From: Earliella scabrosa
Lineage: Eukaryota > Basidiomycota > Agaricomycetes > Polyporales > Polyporaceae
Assembly: GCA_022605405.1 (NCBI GenBank)
Contig: JABYQQ010000017.1
Location: 310,001 to 374,000 of the forward strand
Direction: 5' to 3'
Length of the DNA stretch: 64,000 nucleotides
Part shown: positions 22,460 to 34,303 of the stretch, one piece after another
Layout of the letters: the number at the start of each line of letters is the position of its first letter
How positions within the stretch are numbered: the first letter of the stretch is position 1
Translations under genes and position numbers: made by a program
Notes under the pieces: generated by a model
Database searches by the model: none
Told to the model about the DNA's origin: nothing
The model's input: only the letters and a program-made list of their open reading frames with translations

Positions 22460-25400
22460 CGGCGTTCGGGATTCGGAATTCACATGCCTCTCGATCGAGA
22501 TCTGCGCCTCTGTCTCTGTCTCTGACCTGCTCCTGCTCCTCTCGAGGCCTCGGTCGTGCTTGTCTGCTCCGACGTCGACGTGCTGGCTGTATGCGCGCTG
22601 GATGCGCTCGCCGCTCTCGCCGACTCCTGCCCTGCGCTGTTCGCTTCCCCTCTGCGCGCCAGTCGCTCTCTCCTCGCTCCTCACGTCCAAGTGCAGCAAC
22701 TGGCCGCGTCGATGTCTGGACTCTGGCTGTTTTCCGTGCACGCACTGGCGCGCGGTCCTCCAGTGCTCTCGGACGGGGACGCAGCAGAGCGCAGTGCAGC
22801 CGTTCTCCGCTGCGCGCCGCATCTGCGCGGTTTCGAATGCGTGCGTGCGTGTTCAGGCGTACGCAGAGTACATGCATGCTCGTACTAGTAGGTGAGCGTT
22901 TCAGCTCTCGACTTTCCCGCTCTTCTCACTCACTCGACGCGTGAGTCCCCCTCCCGCGCATATAGCCCTCCTCCAGACCGTGCCCTCGCCTCGTCACTGG
23001 CCTCCGCCGGTCCCCTGCACTCCGATTTCCTCGGAGCTCAAGTTCGTCTCCTCGTCCTCGAACGCGACCCCGGTCGAGCTGCGCTAGGGACACGGTAAAT
23101 TACCGTCTACGCTCTCCTCCCATCAAATGAACCCCCGCGCACGCGAGCGCAATCGCGCGCCGCAAGCCGTCAGGATGGCCAGCGACCGACGTCTCTCACA
23201 TGGAGACGCCCCTTCGTCGACGTCTATGCGCTCGCAGCTCAACCCGTCAACCTTCTGTGCCAGCCAGGCGAGTGCGGATATTGCCAGTCGACTCGGACCG
23301 GCGCACCTCGAGACCGTATACGACGCACTCGAGCTCAGCCTCGTCCAACTCGAACATACTGCGCCGCCCGCCCAGGAACTCGTCTCACCCGGTGCAAGCG
23401 ATATCGCTTGTCGGCCGGACGACGACATTGCCCCCGTCGAATGTCACTCGTCTGCGGAGACGAACGGGCTCGACAATCCGCCCGCCGACGTGGGTGCTTC
23501 CGGGCTCGGACGCACACATGCCGGGAGGATCCGAGAGCGCACGCTCGTGCGGTCGGTTGCGCTGCGCCCGAATGCATACGGCGCGAACCCCGGCGCTGAT
23601 CGCGAGCAAGACCTCCGCGGCCCTCCGCGACGTGCAGAGCACGAGGACGACGGTGAGTGCGTGCATAAAAGTCCGAGTCAGGGAGACCAACTCACGTCCG
23701 TGTGCATGCATAGGGTGCGCACCGTCCTCTTCGCCGTCTCGACGACGTGCAAGTGACCCGCCGTACAGGTCAGTGCTTGTCTCACCTGCCCCCTGCGACG
23801 TTGACGGTCTCCGGTCCACAGCGAAGGCGGCAGGTGTCGTAGCCGCGTTGTGCTCCCATTGTCAGCGGGATACGTCAGATCGTCGACCCGCAGCTGGCCG
23901 ACGAGATGGCAAGGTAGGACCGGGAGAGAGGTCGAGTTCGAACGCACGAGCAAGGGCGTCAGCCGACAGGGGAAGAGGGAGGGGAGAGCGGAGGGTTCGA
24001 AATGCGCGAGACTGTCAGCCGGTCGCTACTTACTGAGAGGTGAATGACGACGCGCCTCTGTCCATGGAAGGCGCGTATGCTGATACAGACGACAGCTGGC
24101 AGATGGGAGAGCGAACGCTCGGGCGATCGCGGGAAGCACGCATGGAAATGGACGGCGGCCCGCGTGGAGCCCCTCCGAAGACCGTCGGCATGTCTCGGAC
24201 ATGCTTGCTACGACACGGGAGCGAGAGAGGTGCGCTCCGTTCGCAGTAGAGGCTGAGATCGTGTATCGCGCGTCGAGCAAATGTTGATGCATGCCTGGCT
24301 CTCGCCGGGGTCGGAAAGGCCACTGCGCCCTGGGTCGGTCGTGTGCGATGGCTCGCACTCTTTGGCAGTCCCGTGCTGTGCACGATGCCGTGGCTTCGCA
24401 TATCCGACGACGCCCGGTGTGCGTCCATGAAACAGTCCGAGCGCAGCTGTCTGCAGATTCCTAAAAACACTAATTGCCCTGCCTCCGTTTCCACTGCATC
24501 TCACACGACTCGCGCCACATTGCCGTGAGAGATGCATCGGATTAAGGCGAATCCCCGTGGATCACGGCACCCCTCGCATCGAAGCGGCTGCCGAGTTCTG
24601 ACGGCGATGGTTAAATCGCTGTCATGATCATCGCTTGTTCTCTCTCTCGGGACGGTGCATCTTACAGTCTCGGTTCTGTCTCCTTGTCCCCAGACAGCCC
24701 GTGTTGCGCGAGCTACTGACTTCTGACATTCAGCAGAGACTCACGATATTGACGACGAGAAGCAAGACGTGCACAGCGGCTTATCGGATGACCGGCATAC
24801 TGAAGGACGGCCGACTTGGAGGGATGGCCGACCTGTGCGTCTCGGTGCTTCGAGTCCTAGATGGAGCACGGCCGGCCAACGCTTACACGGTTCCGGGGAG
24901 TGCGGGCGAGGTCGAATGGCGACGGTGGCCCGACGTCACGGTGCACGCAGGCAAGTCTCTCTCGCCTCCTCGCATTTTATTTGGAGAGGCGGTTGTAAGG
25001 TGCGATGCGTGCACCGGTGCTTCACACCCGCTGATTGACGTGTAATGATCTACTCTGCAGCACTAACAGGGACGGTCACGTACACAAAAATAGATGCAGA
25101 GATCGTGCTGGTGGCTCGGTGATCGCTTCGTTGCATGGTACGCAAACCTCAGCCGTGAACGCTCGGCACGCAGAGTCCTCTCCCTCGCAGGCAATCTCTT
25201 GAGGCAATACAGTGTCTTTTCGGAACAGCCGACGAGCACGCGGCTGGATAATTCAAGTTCAGCCTGAGAGCGCAAGCGCGACCGTGACGGAATCATTCTC
25301 ATCGGGACGGCGACGCGTTGGAGACACGCTCGTGGTTGAGCCGATTCGAGGTCGGAGAGCACGCGCGACCGACGAGATGGTTAATTGCACGCCATGGATC

Positions 25401-26090
25401 CGTATCCGACGTCTCTCACTACTCGGTACGTGGAACAGTGCGCACATTTTCTCTGATCTTTCCATCTTGTTCCAACCCCGCTCTCACTGGCACAACCATC
25501 GGTGACCCGACGATGCTCGTCAACAACTCGTCGTCGTGTCCGTTCCATTTGCTGACCGAGTGTGCAGCAGACCTCTCCGAGTCCTACTCGCCGCGCTTGG
25601 TCATGGACGACTCACCGAGCCGGGATCACCACACAGCAATATCACGGCTCCGGGGAACACGGACGCTCGGCTCCTCAACACGAATCTCAGGCTGTCAAGA
25701 CGGCCGACTTGGACTGCGCTCACCACGCCGTCACCCCGAAGCATGCTCGGGACGGGGAACTGTGCGTGTTCCCCGAGCATCTGTGACAACAGATCTCCGC
25801 GCTTGCGGGATATCGAGGGACCGTGGGCTACTCGGGCCCGTGCATGTTGTCGTCAATTGTCAGTTGTTGACCCATGCTGGGAGCCGGCGACGTCAAGGTC
25901 AGGAACACGCGCTCGTATCTCTGAGATTGGTAACACGAAGTACAAGTCGTTGGACGGCCAATCACAGAAATTCACAGTCTTGGACTCGTGCAGAAGAACA
26001 GACGCACCGCGCGCGGCGAAGCTATGCTACCGTGACTGTCCGCCGCCCGTCTATACACCCAATTCCGCCGCTCTCGTCTACGCCAGCTCC
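22460..26090. other. Gene-poor island between duplication copies (left part)
   Basis: About 3.6 kb without a gene I can support. Several long open frames occur on both strands in the GC-rich part (22.4-24.5 kb). They are Arg/Ser-rich and overlap each other on opposite strands, as expected for GC-rich non-coding sequence. The least unlikely is 23127-23756 plus, beginning MNPRARERNRAPQAVRMASD. No transposase, reverse transcriptase or terminal repeat was recognised. Confidence 0.45.
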
Positions 26091-26757
26091 TCAAATGCTC
26101 GACGGCACGTACGCGCATCCGCCGGGGAGGAGGTCGTCCGCGTCGAGGATCGGGTCCTCGTCCGACTCCGGGACCTCGACCGGGGTCTTCGGGCCACCCA
26201 GGAGTGTCCCCTTCGGGTTGCGGCGCGCCTTGCGCCTCTTGCCGGTGTCGGCGCGAGGCGTGCGCCGCTTCGAGTGCGCGCACTCCGGGGCCGGCTTGAA
26301 GTACTCGGGGTCGGTCGCGAGCAAGCGGTGCTCGTCGTCGGTGAGCTCGACGAACCGCATCTTCTTCGTCTTCCAGAGTCGCAGCAGATACGCCATCGTC
26401 ATCTCGCCCCCGCGGACGTCGCTGAGGTTCGCGAAGCGCGTGTCCCGCGGCCAGCCGACGAGTTTGTAGTGGTACTCGCCGACGACGATCTCGACGTACT
26501 CCTCGAACGTCCAGAACATGCCGGCGCGCGGGTCGTTTGTGAGCTTCTCTGCGGGATGATCCGGTAAGCGTCGTCGCTGCGGGAGAAAGGAGGGACTTAC
26601 TGAGCTCCTCGTCCATGTACTCCCTTAGGTCACCGCGTGTCTTGGACCGCGCACTGCTACTGGGTTGCGGGCGTGGTCCAGGTCCTGGCTGAGGCGCAAC
26701 AAACGTCGTCGTCTGGCCGGTGCTGGGGTCGGTGCAGATGAACGTAATGCCAGGCAT
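26091..26757 (-). CDS. Small protein of unknown function
   Basis: The ATG at 26755-26757 opens MPGITFICTDPSTGQTTTFV, a Pro-rich stretch, and RGDLREYMDEEL. A short GT-AG intron (about 26555-26600) joins to KKLTNDPRAGMFWTFEEYVE. The rest has VVGEYHYKLVGWPRDTRF, a segment about reading LRLWKTKKMRFVELTDDE, a basic stretch (HSKRRTPRADTGKRRKARR) and an acidic end (VPESDEDPILDADDL) with a stop at 26091-26093. It is about 205 residues with no signal peptide or membrane segment. The basic stretch could be a nuclear signal. I do not recognise the family. The consistent splice and protein-like composition support a real gene. Confidence 0.65.
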
Positions 26758-28116
26758 ATTGAGAGCGAGGACGAGCGCAGTGTGCAGTTGATGGGGAGAG
26801 AACGCAGAGTTGGAGTCCGATGGGAAGCTCCGAGATTTATTGAAGGCGCTGCAGAGCTTGTGAATTGCGAGGACAGCAGAACTTGCCCAACCTTGTCGGC
26901 CGCAGTGCAAATGCTAATCAGACTTTGCGATGCGGTCAATCGAGCGCGAACGCGGTACGCTTTGACTTGAGCGCGCTGCTGGCCTCGGAGGATTGTCAAG
27001 GTCTCCGCCGGCGCGGTCATTTTCCCCGGGCATGTCTCATGAGACCAATTGACGCAGCCAAAAATCGGGAATAGAGGTTACATACGGCTGTGGTCCCGCT
27101 GCCACCACTCGGAGACAGCCTGACGTCGTACTTACACCTGAGAGTCCGATCGGTCGGCACAGGATCGTGCACCTGCCAACGGTGGTTTCGGCTGGGAATA
27201 GGACCCTGAACTTGACCGAAAGCGTTTCCATGCATGCATGCTGAACTACACGCTAAGTCGTCCTGACAGTTTGGCTTTCTCTTGTGTCAGCTCGGCTGGA
27301 TGTGACCCAAGAAATCAGTTTGCAGCCGGACGAGGTTCCAAAGAAGCGCGCTCACCTCACGGCTATATGAACGAGGAGTTATTGGCCCAGCAGCTCCAGC
27401 CCCAGTTCCCCAGTTCCCCAACTTCCCAACTCCCCAACTCCCCACTTAACCGCCGCCCACTCCACCGAGTAGACGCGCTCAACGTACCTCATATCAGGAT
27501 CGGACTCTTACGATCGGACTCTTACGTCCGGTCGCTGTTGTGTGGTGAGTTGCCGTTCACGGTGTATGTGCTCGATATACTCAGCGGGTGCTCCTAGCGC
27601 ACGACTTACCTGCCTCTAACTCGAGACGCATCGCATCAAGCCTTCGCGCAAACTTGAAGGTACGTTACATGACGGCTCAGATTTCCTGAACCGAATGACA
27701 TGCATTGACAGATACACACAACTCGGACGTGTACATACCTCCTCCAAGTCATCAGGCTATGAGTACGCGCCTACCATAGATTCAGTTACGAGCGTGTACT
27801 GACACTTTGCCGACAGCGATGTGCGAGGTACGTACGTGGCCTGTGCGGACTTGCAGTGCGACGGGCTGACTTGTTCGGTACCGTCTGGGTCCTCCTGATG
27901 TCATTCCGCGGGAGTGAAACTCCGTCCGGCCGCTAGCGGCAGCGGCGTCGCCCCTTGGTATGCTGCATTTGCGCCTCCCGTCGGTCTGCGGGTGAGTAGT
28001 GGTTGACGCGATGCCGGCGCGTGTACGAGGAGCAGGGAGCAGGGAGTAGTCCGAGGTCCGAAGTGGCGTAGATCGCGGCCCGCAGCTAGGTTAGAAGTGC
28101 TGTGTGTAGCGTACAA
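26758..28116. other. Gene-poor island between duplication copies (right part)
   Basis: About 1.36 kb from the start of the small unknown gene to the right duplication copy. A plus-strand open frame at 27238-27597 spans the CCCCAGTT-like repeats and does not look like protein. Nothing else is supported. Confidence 0.45.
27401..27446. repeat. Short tandem repeat, about 9 bp unit
   Basis: Degenerate copies of CCCAGTTCC / CCCAACTTC follow one another for about 45 nt. A 14 bp direct repeat (GATCGGACTCTTAC) lies nearby around 27500-27530. Both are simple low-complexity features. Confidence 0.6.
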
Positions 28117-28152
28117 CAGACATCGTGCGCATCACAAGATACGCACCCACGC

Positions 28153-30778
28153 TCAGGCCTTCAACTGCCGCCTCGACCGCATCAGCGCCACCGACGACGC
28201 ACCCACAAGTGCGAACAGAAGCCAGAACGCCCACCTCTTCGCCGCTCCGCCCAGCACGCTCTGCTTGCCCGGTCGCGGCGGCAGCGCCGCGTTGATCGCC
28301 CGGAGGTACTTCTTGTAGTCCGGCTGCAGTTCGCGGTTGAGGGATCGCAGTAAGAGAACCGGTCAGCTCCATGGTCGTCTAGGGAATGGGAAGGGGGGAT
28401 GAGAAGGGGGAGCAGAGGAAAGACAGACCTTGTATGGCGGGTAGCGGAAGCCGAACGCGACCTTGTCGACCCTAGAACGAGGGGGCGTGAAGAGCGGTGA
28501 GTATCGCGCGCGCGTGTGGAGCAAAGCGTGTGCGAAAGACTCACCAGCCGGGGTTCTTGAGCGACACGCGGAAGTGCGAGAACTGTTCGAAGCAGTGCTT
28601 GCCGGTGTAGTACCCGTCTGAGAGTCGCATGTCAGCTGAGCTCAGAGTTCAGAGCAAGAGGGCTACGGATACTCACATCCACTGGGACCGATACCACCGA
28701 CGGGCAGACCAGGAACTGTGAAGTGCCGCTCAGCGATCGAAGCACGACGAACAGAACTCGGGTGCGTACCTCCAGCGCTGATGACCGTCTCGTTCGTCAC
28801 GGCCGCACCGCTCTTAGTGTTGCGGAAGACTATGCATAAAGGGGTTTCTCAGAGGCTGCTCCTACTCGTCCCAGGTAGCACGAGACACCCACCCTTCTTC
28901 TCGAACTCGGGGTCGTGCGTGAAGACATACACAGCAAGCGGGTACTCCCTACGCGCATTAGTGAGCATCGTAACCCACAATCTCTTCACGTCTACGCACC
29001 TGGCCCTAATGAAAGCAATCGACTCGTCCAAATCTTTCACGGGCACGATGGCAAGCACAGGGCCGAATATCTCCCTATCCGAGCATCAGCGCCTCCGCCT
29101 TCCACTGTTCGAACGCGCAATCACGCACTCGCTGAGCAAAGAGTCGTCCGCCTTGACGTCGCGCACGACCGTCGGCGCGATGTACCGCTTCTCGACGTCC
29201 GCGCCGCCGCCGAGCACGATCGTGCCCTTGGTCGTGTCGATGAGGCGCTTGATCCGCTCCGCGTGGACCCGGGTCACGATCCGCGAGAACGACTGCGAGT
29301 TTTCGGGGCCCTCGGGGTAGAACGACTCGTACCTGCAGCGTTTCACCGTGAGCGTCCGATAGCGGTCGAGGGAAGAAGGGGTGAGGGAGGGAGGGGGCTT
29401 ACGCTTCCTTGAACGCGGCAACGAGCGTGTCCTGGAAGTGTTCGGGCACCAGGACGTACTCCGGAGAGAGGCAGATCTGTGTGTCGTCGTGCGTGTTTAG
29501 ACGACTTCGTGGGCTGGCGGGTGCAGGGAGCTACGTACCTGTCCTGCATTGGAGAAGCGTCCCCAGAGAATCCGCCTGGCAGCCATCTTGACGTCGACAC
29601 GCGGGTCGATGACTACGGGGTTCTTACCTAGTCGATCGTATGATCAAAACTGCATCAGACCGAGTGGTAGAAGAGCAGCGCACCTCCAAGCTAGATGCGC
29701 CGGCGTCATCAGTATGCATCGGGCACAGACGAAGGAGACATAGACGAACCTCGAGGGTGACCGGGGTGAGATGCTTCGCAGCAGCCGTTGCGATGATCCG
29801 CCCCACGCGTCCGTTACCTGTCCCCGCCGCGTGAATTCTCGTCCAACTTACTCATGATGCTACGCACCAGTATACAGAACTAGGCAACAGAGGCAGAACC
29901 ACGTCAGCATGGAAGAGGTGATGCAAGCATCTCACGTACTGTGGTCCCAAGGAAGCTCGAGCATCTATCCGCGACGAACACGTCAACACTGTCGTCAGCA
30001 ATTGTTTCGGGAACCGTACAAGTAGCCCACCTTTGTCGTCTCGGGGACGCCGCCATTGATGACATGGAACAGCTCCGGGTCGAGGTACTTGGGCAGCAGC
30101 TCAGCGAGCAGTTGGCTGAACGCCGGCGTCTGCTCCGACGGCTTCAGGACCGCGGCGTTCCCAGCCGCGATCGCGCTGACCTGCACAGCAACAAACAAGT
30201 GAGCCTCCAGCACTTCAGAGATACAGATACGCAGCTCATGTGCGCACCAGAGGACTCAAGAGCAGGAACGCCGGGAAGTTGAACGGGGAGATGATGAGGA
30301 TCACGCCCTTGGGCTCCGGGCAGAACTTGGGGCTCATCGGCGTCCAGTTGATGCTGAACGCGGTCCGCTCCGGCTTGACCCACTTGTCGACGTTGTGGTA
30401 CCCCATGTGCACCTCGGCGAGCACCGGGCCGATGTCGAACCTGCGGTGATTGCATGTGAGCGCGAGGTCGTGGAATCAAGTTGTGTTGGCTGATAGGAGG
30501 CGACATACAGCTCGGTCTCTTGGTAAGGGCGCCCGAGGTCGCTCTTGAGCGCATCTTTGAACCGGTCCTCGTTGTCTTTGAGGAGGTACCCGACCTGGGC
30601 AATCTGTGCCTTGCGGAACTCGATGGACTGCGTGCGGCCTGAAGCGAACGCCTCCCGCGCAGTGGCGTGGATCTGCAGAGCGGCAGAAGTTAATGTCATG
30701 TAAGGCGCTCCGGGGACGCGCAGAAGGATCACTGACCTTTGGGATGTCCTCGATTGCGGTGTAAGTGAGTGTGGCCAT
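28153..30778 (-). CDS. Aldehyde dehydrogenase with C-terminal membrane anchor, right copy
   Basis: Paralog of the gene at 17421-20039, with the same exon structure and motifs: start [49 protein letters not shown], catalytic [11 protein letters not shown] after [23 protein letters not shown] and the anchor [17 protein letters not shown] followed by RRQLKA. It is predicted to oxidise long-chain aldehydes to fatty acids at a membrane. All motifs are intact and most differences from the left copy fall in introns. The formamidase lies directly upstream on the same strand. Which of the two dehydrogenases is expressed cannot be told from sequence. Confidence 0.9.
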
Positions 30779-30856
30779 TATATTGGGTATGTTTTAGCGA
30801 ATCTTGAGCTCTACGTCCTCTGGGTTGATGGGGGGTGACTGGCGAGGTGTGTACGA

Positions 30857-30866
30857 GTATATATAC
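30857..30866 (-). promoter_or_regulatory. TATA box of aldehyde dehydrogenase, right copy
   Basis: The same GTATATATAC element as in the left copy, about 80 nt upstream of the start codon at 30778. Confidence 0.55.
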
Positions 30867-31510
30867 GACTTCAGGCACCTGCTGTGCGTGTTGACGGCTC
30901 TGTTGATGTGGTCAGCGTTCTATTGCTTGGCCGGGCGCAATTTCAAAGCAGAATTGAGTGGTATCTTTCAGAGCATGTTGAACATCATGTTGAAGCTGAG
31001 ATGTGGGCGTCGGCGTCAGAAGCGCCTCTGCGGCCATGCCCCTGGAGTCGGAACAATCCGCGCACGAGGTCAAGGAAGTCGACAATACTGGTACTCACAT
31101 TGCACGGGATCACTTGGCTTCACAGAGAGCACTGCGTAGGACAGCACTGACTGGCAGTTGGACTGACGGTTGTGGAACAAACCCAGAACAAACCGTGGAC
31201 GCTGGAGCTTGGAAGTTGGAGGACGGCAGTCGGGATTCGGCAACAAAATTCACATGCCTCCTGATCTCCGCCTCAGGCAATGGGCGCCTCCCCCCAATGA
31301 TTGATGCCAGAGTACTCCAGTAGTTATCGTGGGATACTTACTGGGGACTTCACAGTAAGCTGTACTTAGGTGAGTAGTCGCGATTTCTCGTAAGTATCCA
31401 GGCTCACGTTGCATCTAATGCAACCGGAGCGACCGTACATCGCATACAAATACACATCTCCCAATCTCCACACTGCAGCATCATCATACCAGTGCCAGCA
31501 GACCCCAAAC
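30867..31510. other. Duplicated spacer, right copy
   Basis: Counterpart of 20139-20772. It should contain the dehydrogenase promoter and the formamidase 3' UTR. No ORF or RNA gene is supported. Confidence 0.5.
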
Positions 31511-34303
31511 CTACGAGTCGACCAAACCGTCGCTGCGAATCGCACACTGGCCACGCGACTTCATATTTAGCCCTTCCTCTCGCGGGAGGATATCCTGGGG
31601 ACACGATGTGTTAGCCCCAAACATTCACATCATTTGGCCCACGATACATACATCTTCGAAGATGCCGATTGGTAGCGCGAGGGTGACACAAGCGTTCGGC
31701 GAGTCCTGTACGTGTCCGTGTCAGTCGCGACCGTGCAGCAGACCTGTGCGATACGTACGACTATAGCGCCTACGTGGCTCTCGACCGGCGCCGCAGAGAG
31801 CAGAAGATCTAACCGAGCAAAATCAGACAGGAGACGCAGAAGAATTAAATGGGCACTCACAAGCTTGTTGGCGAGCTGTGTCGCCGCCCCCTATGGTGAG
31901 TATCCAGCCGGGGTTCGAACCATTTTTTCACTCACTGTATCCAAGCTAGAGGCCAAGGATCAGTCGTGCGCGTACGTGATTGAGACTCGGTAGCATCGTC
32001 GCACCTTCATGAGGTAGGCAATAGCATTCAGTGCGGCTTGCTTGTACGCAACCGTGCTGAGAAGTAGACGGATGAGACGAGTTGGGTACAGAATGTCTGG
32101 CTATACTCACGCGTCCATACTGTATTGGGTGCCGTCGCCATCTGGATCGTGACATCATTCATGTGAGCAAGCCCTGACAACTGCGTGCGGACGAAGGCAT
32201 GGACAGTAGTGCTTACGGTAGTCTACGCTTATGCCCTCGAAGATGATCTGTTCACACATGGATCAGGCATCAATCGTGCGAGGTGAGAGGGCTTCCGACC
32301 TGACCTTAGCGGAGTACAGTGGGTCTACTGGCGATGGCTGCACAGAAAAACGCACGGTCAGCCTCACAATACAGCGTTTCCAACAAACGCGTGGACGTAC
32401 AAGGAAGATCGGCTGCTTGAGCGCGAACTTCTCAACACCGTTCTTTATGATGCTACAGCTGAAGGTGATGATGCCAGCCTAACTCGACTGCGTCAGCATA
32501 CCTTCGTCAAACGGGTATCCCGGTACACTCACCATCTCTATCGCGCCACAGAACGACATCTTCGTCGCAGGTCAGCATCTCGGGTATCTACTGATGCTCG
32601 CGCCCTCGAAATCCGTACCTCTCCCTGTGAATATAAAATGTGTGAGGAAAAGTAAAGGCAATCGATGTAGGCGGCACGCTCACATCTCCCTGGGAGAAGT
32701 GCAGATCACCGACCGACAGGTTCGCGCCCTTGATGAACACCGGGAAGTAGCATCGCGATCCCCTTGTGAGAGGGATGGTAAGCAATGCGACCCTCGTACA
32801 GGAGCAAGAGGCGTACTTCGACAAATTCTTGATCTGCACGGGCACCACCAACCGGCCGTTCGGTGAGCAATTCCACACAATACATATGGTACAAACGACG
32901 CACATCGCAATTCCCCCCATGCTCCCGCCCCGGGATCGTCCGTGCACCCTCCGCGGCGATCTTCTTCCTCACATCGTCCGGCAGGTCTTGCCCGATATGC
33001 GCGCCCTTAGGCTCGGGCGGGAACGCAACTGGAGGCACGGCCCCGGGGTGCTTCGCGATCAGCTCACCCTCGCGCTTGTTCCACGTCGCAAGGAGCTCCG
33101 CAGAGGGCGCGGTACCGATCAGGCCGGGGTGCGAAACCCCCGCGAACTTCACTCCAGGGATGTGGCGCGAGGTTGCGTAGACGCCTGTGGGAGTATGAGC
33201 CTGCGTGGTGCCCCGGAGAGCATGCCGATTGCTCCTGGACATTGGGGCTGCTAGAGGGGACATGACGCACCTTTGAAGTCCCAGATGGCCTTCGCGGCGC
33301 GGCTCTTGAATTTCTCGGCTGGCACACGCAGCAACGGCATTAAACTAATGCAGGAATTTCGCGCTTTGCGCAGAACACGCACCGAACAGCCCTCCTCCGT
33401 TCTCAAGTTCGAATATCCCCTAGAATGGTCGAGACAAGTCAATATTCACGCTGCGCCCTCACAAGATAGAGGACACACGGTGTACCCCCACGGCATCTTG
33501 TCGAACGGCTGAACTGCAGTTTCATACTTGTGAGGAGCAGTCCACGCGGTGGCATGCGTTATGTATGGATGACAAACCATCGAGAATATCGACCACAAGA
33601 CAGTCGCCAGGCTCTGCGCCCTCGACTGCGACCGGCCCAGAGAGGTTGTGCACCTTCGTCAAGTCGACATTCATGATGTCATCGCTGCCTGCATGTGCGT
33701 GAGATGACCCAATCCTGTCCGCTCGGCTCGGAGAACCTACAGTCATTGTTCCCGATCTGCGCCCCAGTCCAGTCTGTAGAAACGTGATTAACTATCGGAT
33801 GAAGCCAACACGTACTCGCACAAGAGAAGCCGTACCAACACACTGGACTTTGAAAACCTGAGCCGCTACAGCGTCAGCTGGCGGTGCTTTCGAGGAGTTT
33901 ACTCAAGAACACGCACGTCTCCAGGTTTGACGGTCGCGACGGGTGGGATGTCCGGGCTAGGAATGATGAAGGTTATGGGTCATCTCCACTATCGTACTAC
34001 GATGCCGCTTACTGCCAGCGGTTGTGGACTCCCTGGATCAGGTTGCTTGTTAGATATATCGGGATGGCGATGCGTGTCTGGATAGGTGTATTCACCTTCT
34101 GCTGTTCTGCCGGGCTACGAGTACCATGTCAGTCGCTTCCCAACCGCCGAGGTTACATATCACCGCGGTAACTCACACGAATGGGTCGACCTATCGTGAC
34201 ACAGGATCCGGCACTTAGAAGGCGACCTTGAAGGTTCGAGACGACCGAATGCACGCACCTCAATGACAGTCGGGACCGGGACAGAGTTCGCCTTGGTTGC
34301 CAT
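31511..34303 (-). CDS. Formamidase (acetamidase/formamidase family), complete copy
   Basis: Predicted to hydrolyse formamide to formate and ammonia in the cytosol; family FmdA/AmdA. The N terminus MATKANSVPVPTVIE is followed by several very short exons: VGRPIR, PAEQQK, VHNRWH joined to PDIPPVATVKPGD. Later exons give VDLTKVHNLSGPVAVEGAEP, GDCLVVDILD, AAKAIWDF, YATSRHIPGVKFAG, HPGLIGTAPSAELLATWNKR, GREHGGNCDV, GANLSVGDLHFSQGD, LLLSAAPVESHVGAIV, DSPNACVTLALPIGIFED and DILPREEGLN. The stop is TAG at 31511-31513. More than ten introns are implied, so exact borders should be confirmed from transcripts. The 3' three-fifths are duplicated at 20.8-22.5 kb. Confidence 0.85.

Larger units (their letters stand above)
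28117..33197. repeat. Segmental duplication, right copy (about 5.1 kb)
   Basis: Direct repeat of 17345-22459. On its right the sequence continues into the rest of the formamidase gene, so this copy keeps the original context and is probably the source. Tracts around 31927-32222 are almost identical to 21190-21485, including introns, while others (for example the intron near 29480-29540) differ clearly. Confidence 0.9.

Noticed and set aside
22344..22944. Overlapping Arg- and Ser-rich frames on both strands
   Set aside because: Typical of GC-rich non-coding sequence; they run across the duplication edge at 22459.
23127..23756. 209-codon plus-strand frame in the island
   Set aside because: No recognisable domain, overlapped by equally long minus-strand frames, no clear splice or promoter support. 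Noted but not called as a gene.
25536..26567. 343-codon plus-strand open frame
   Set aside because: Its right half lies antisense to the two-exon gene at 26091-26757 and its left half has no protein character; explained by GC-rich codons on the other strand.
30779..31510. Frames of 88-111 codons in the duplicated spacer (also at 20040-20772)
   Set aside because: The frames differ in length and stop position between copies, so they are not under coding constraint.
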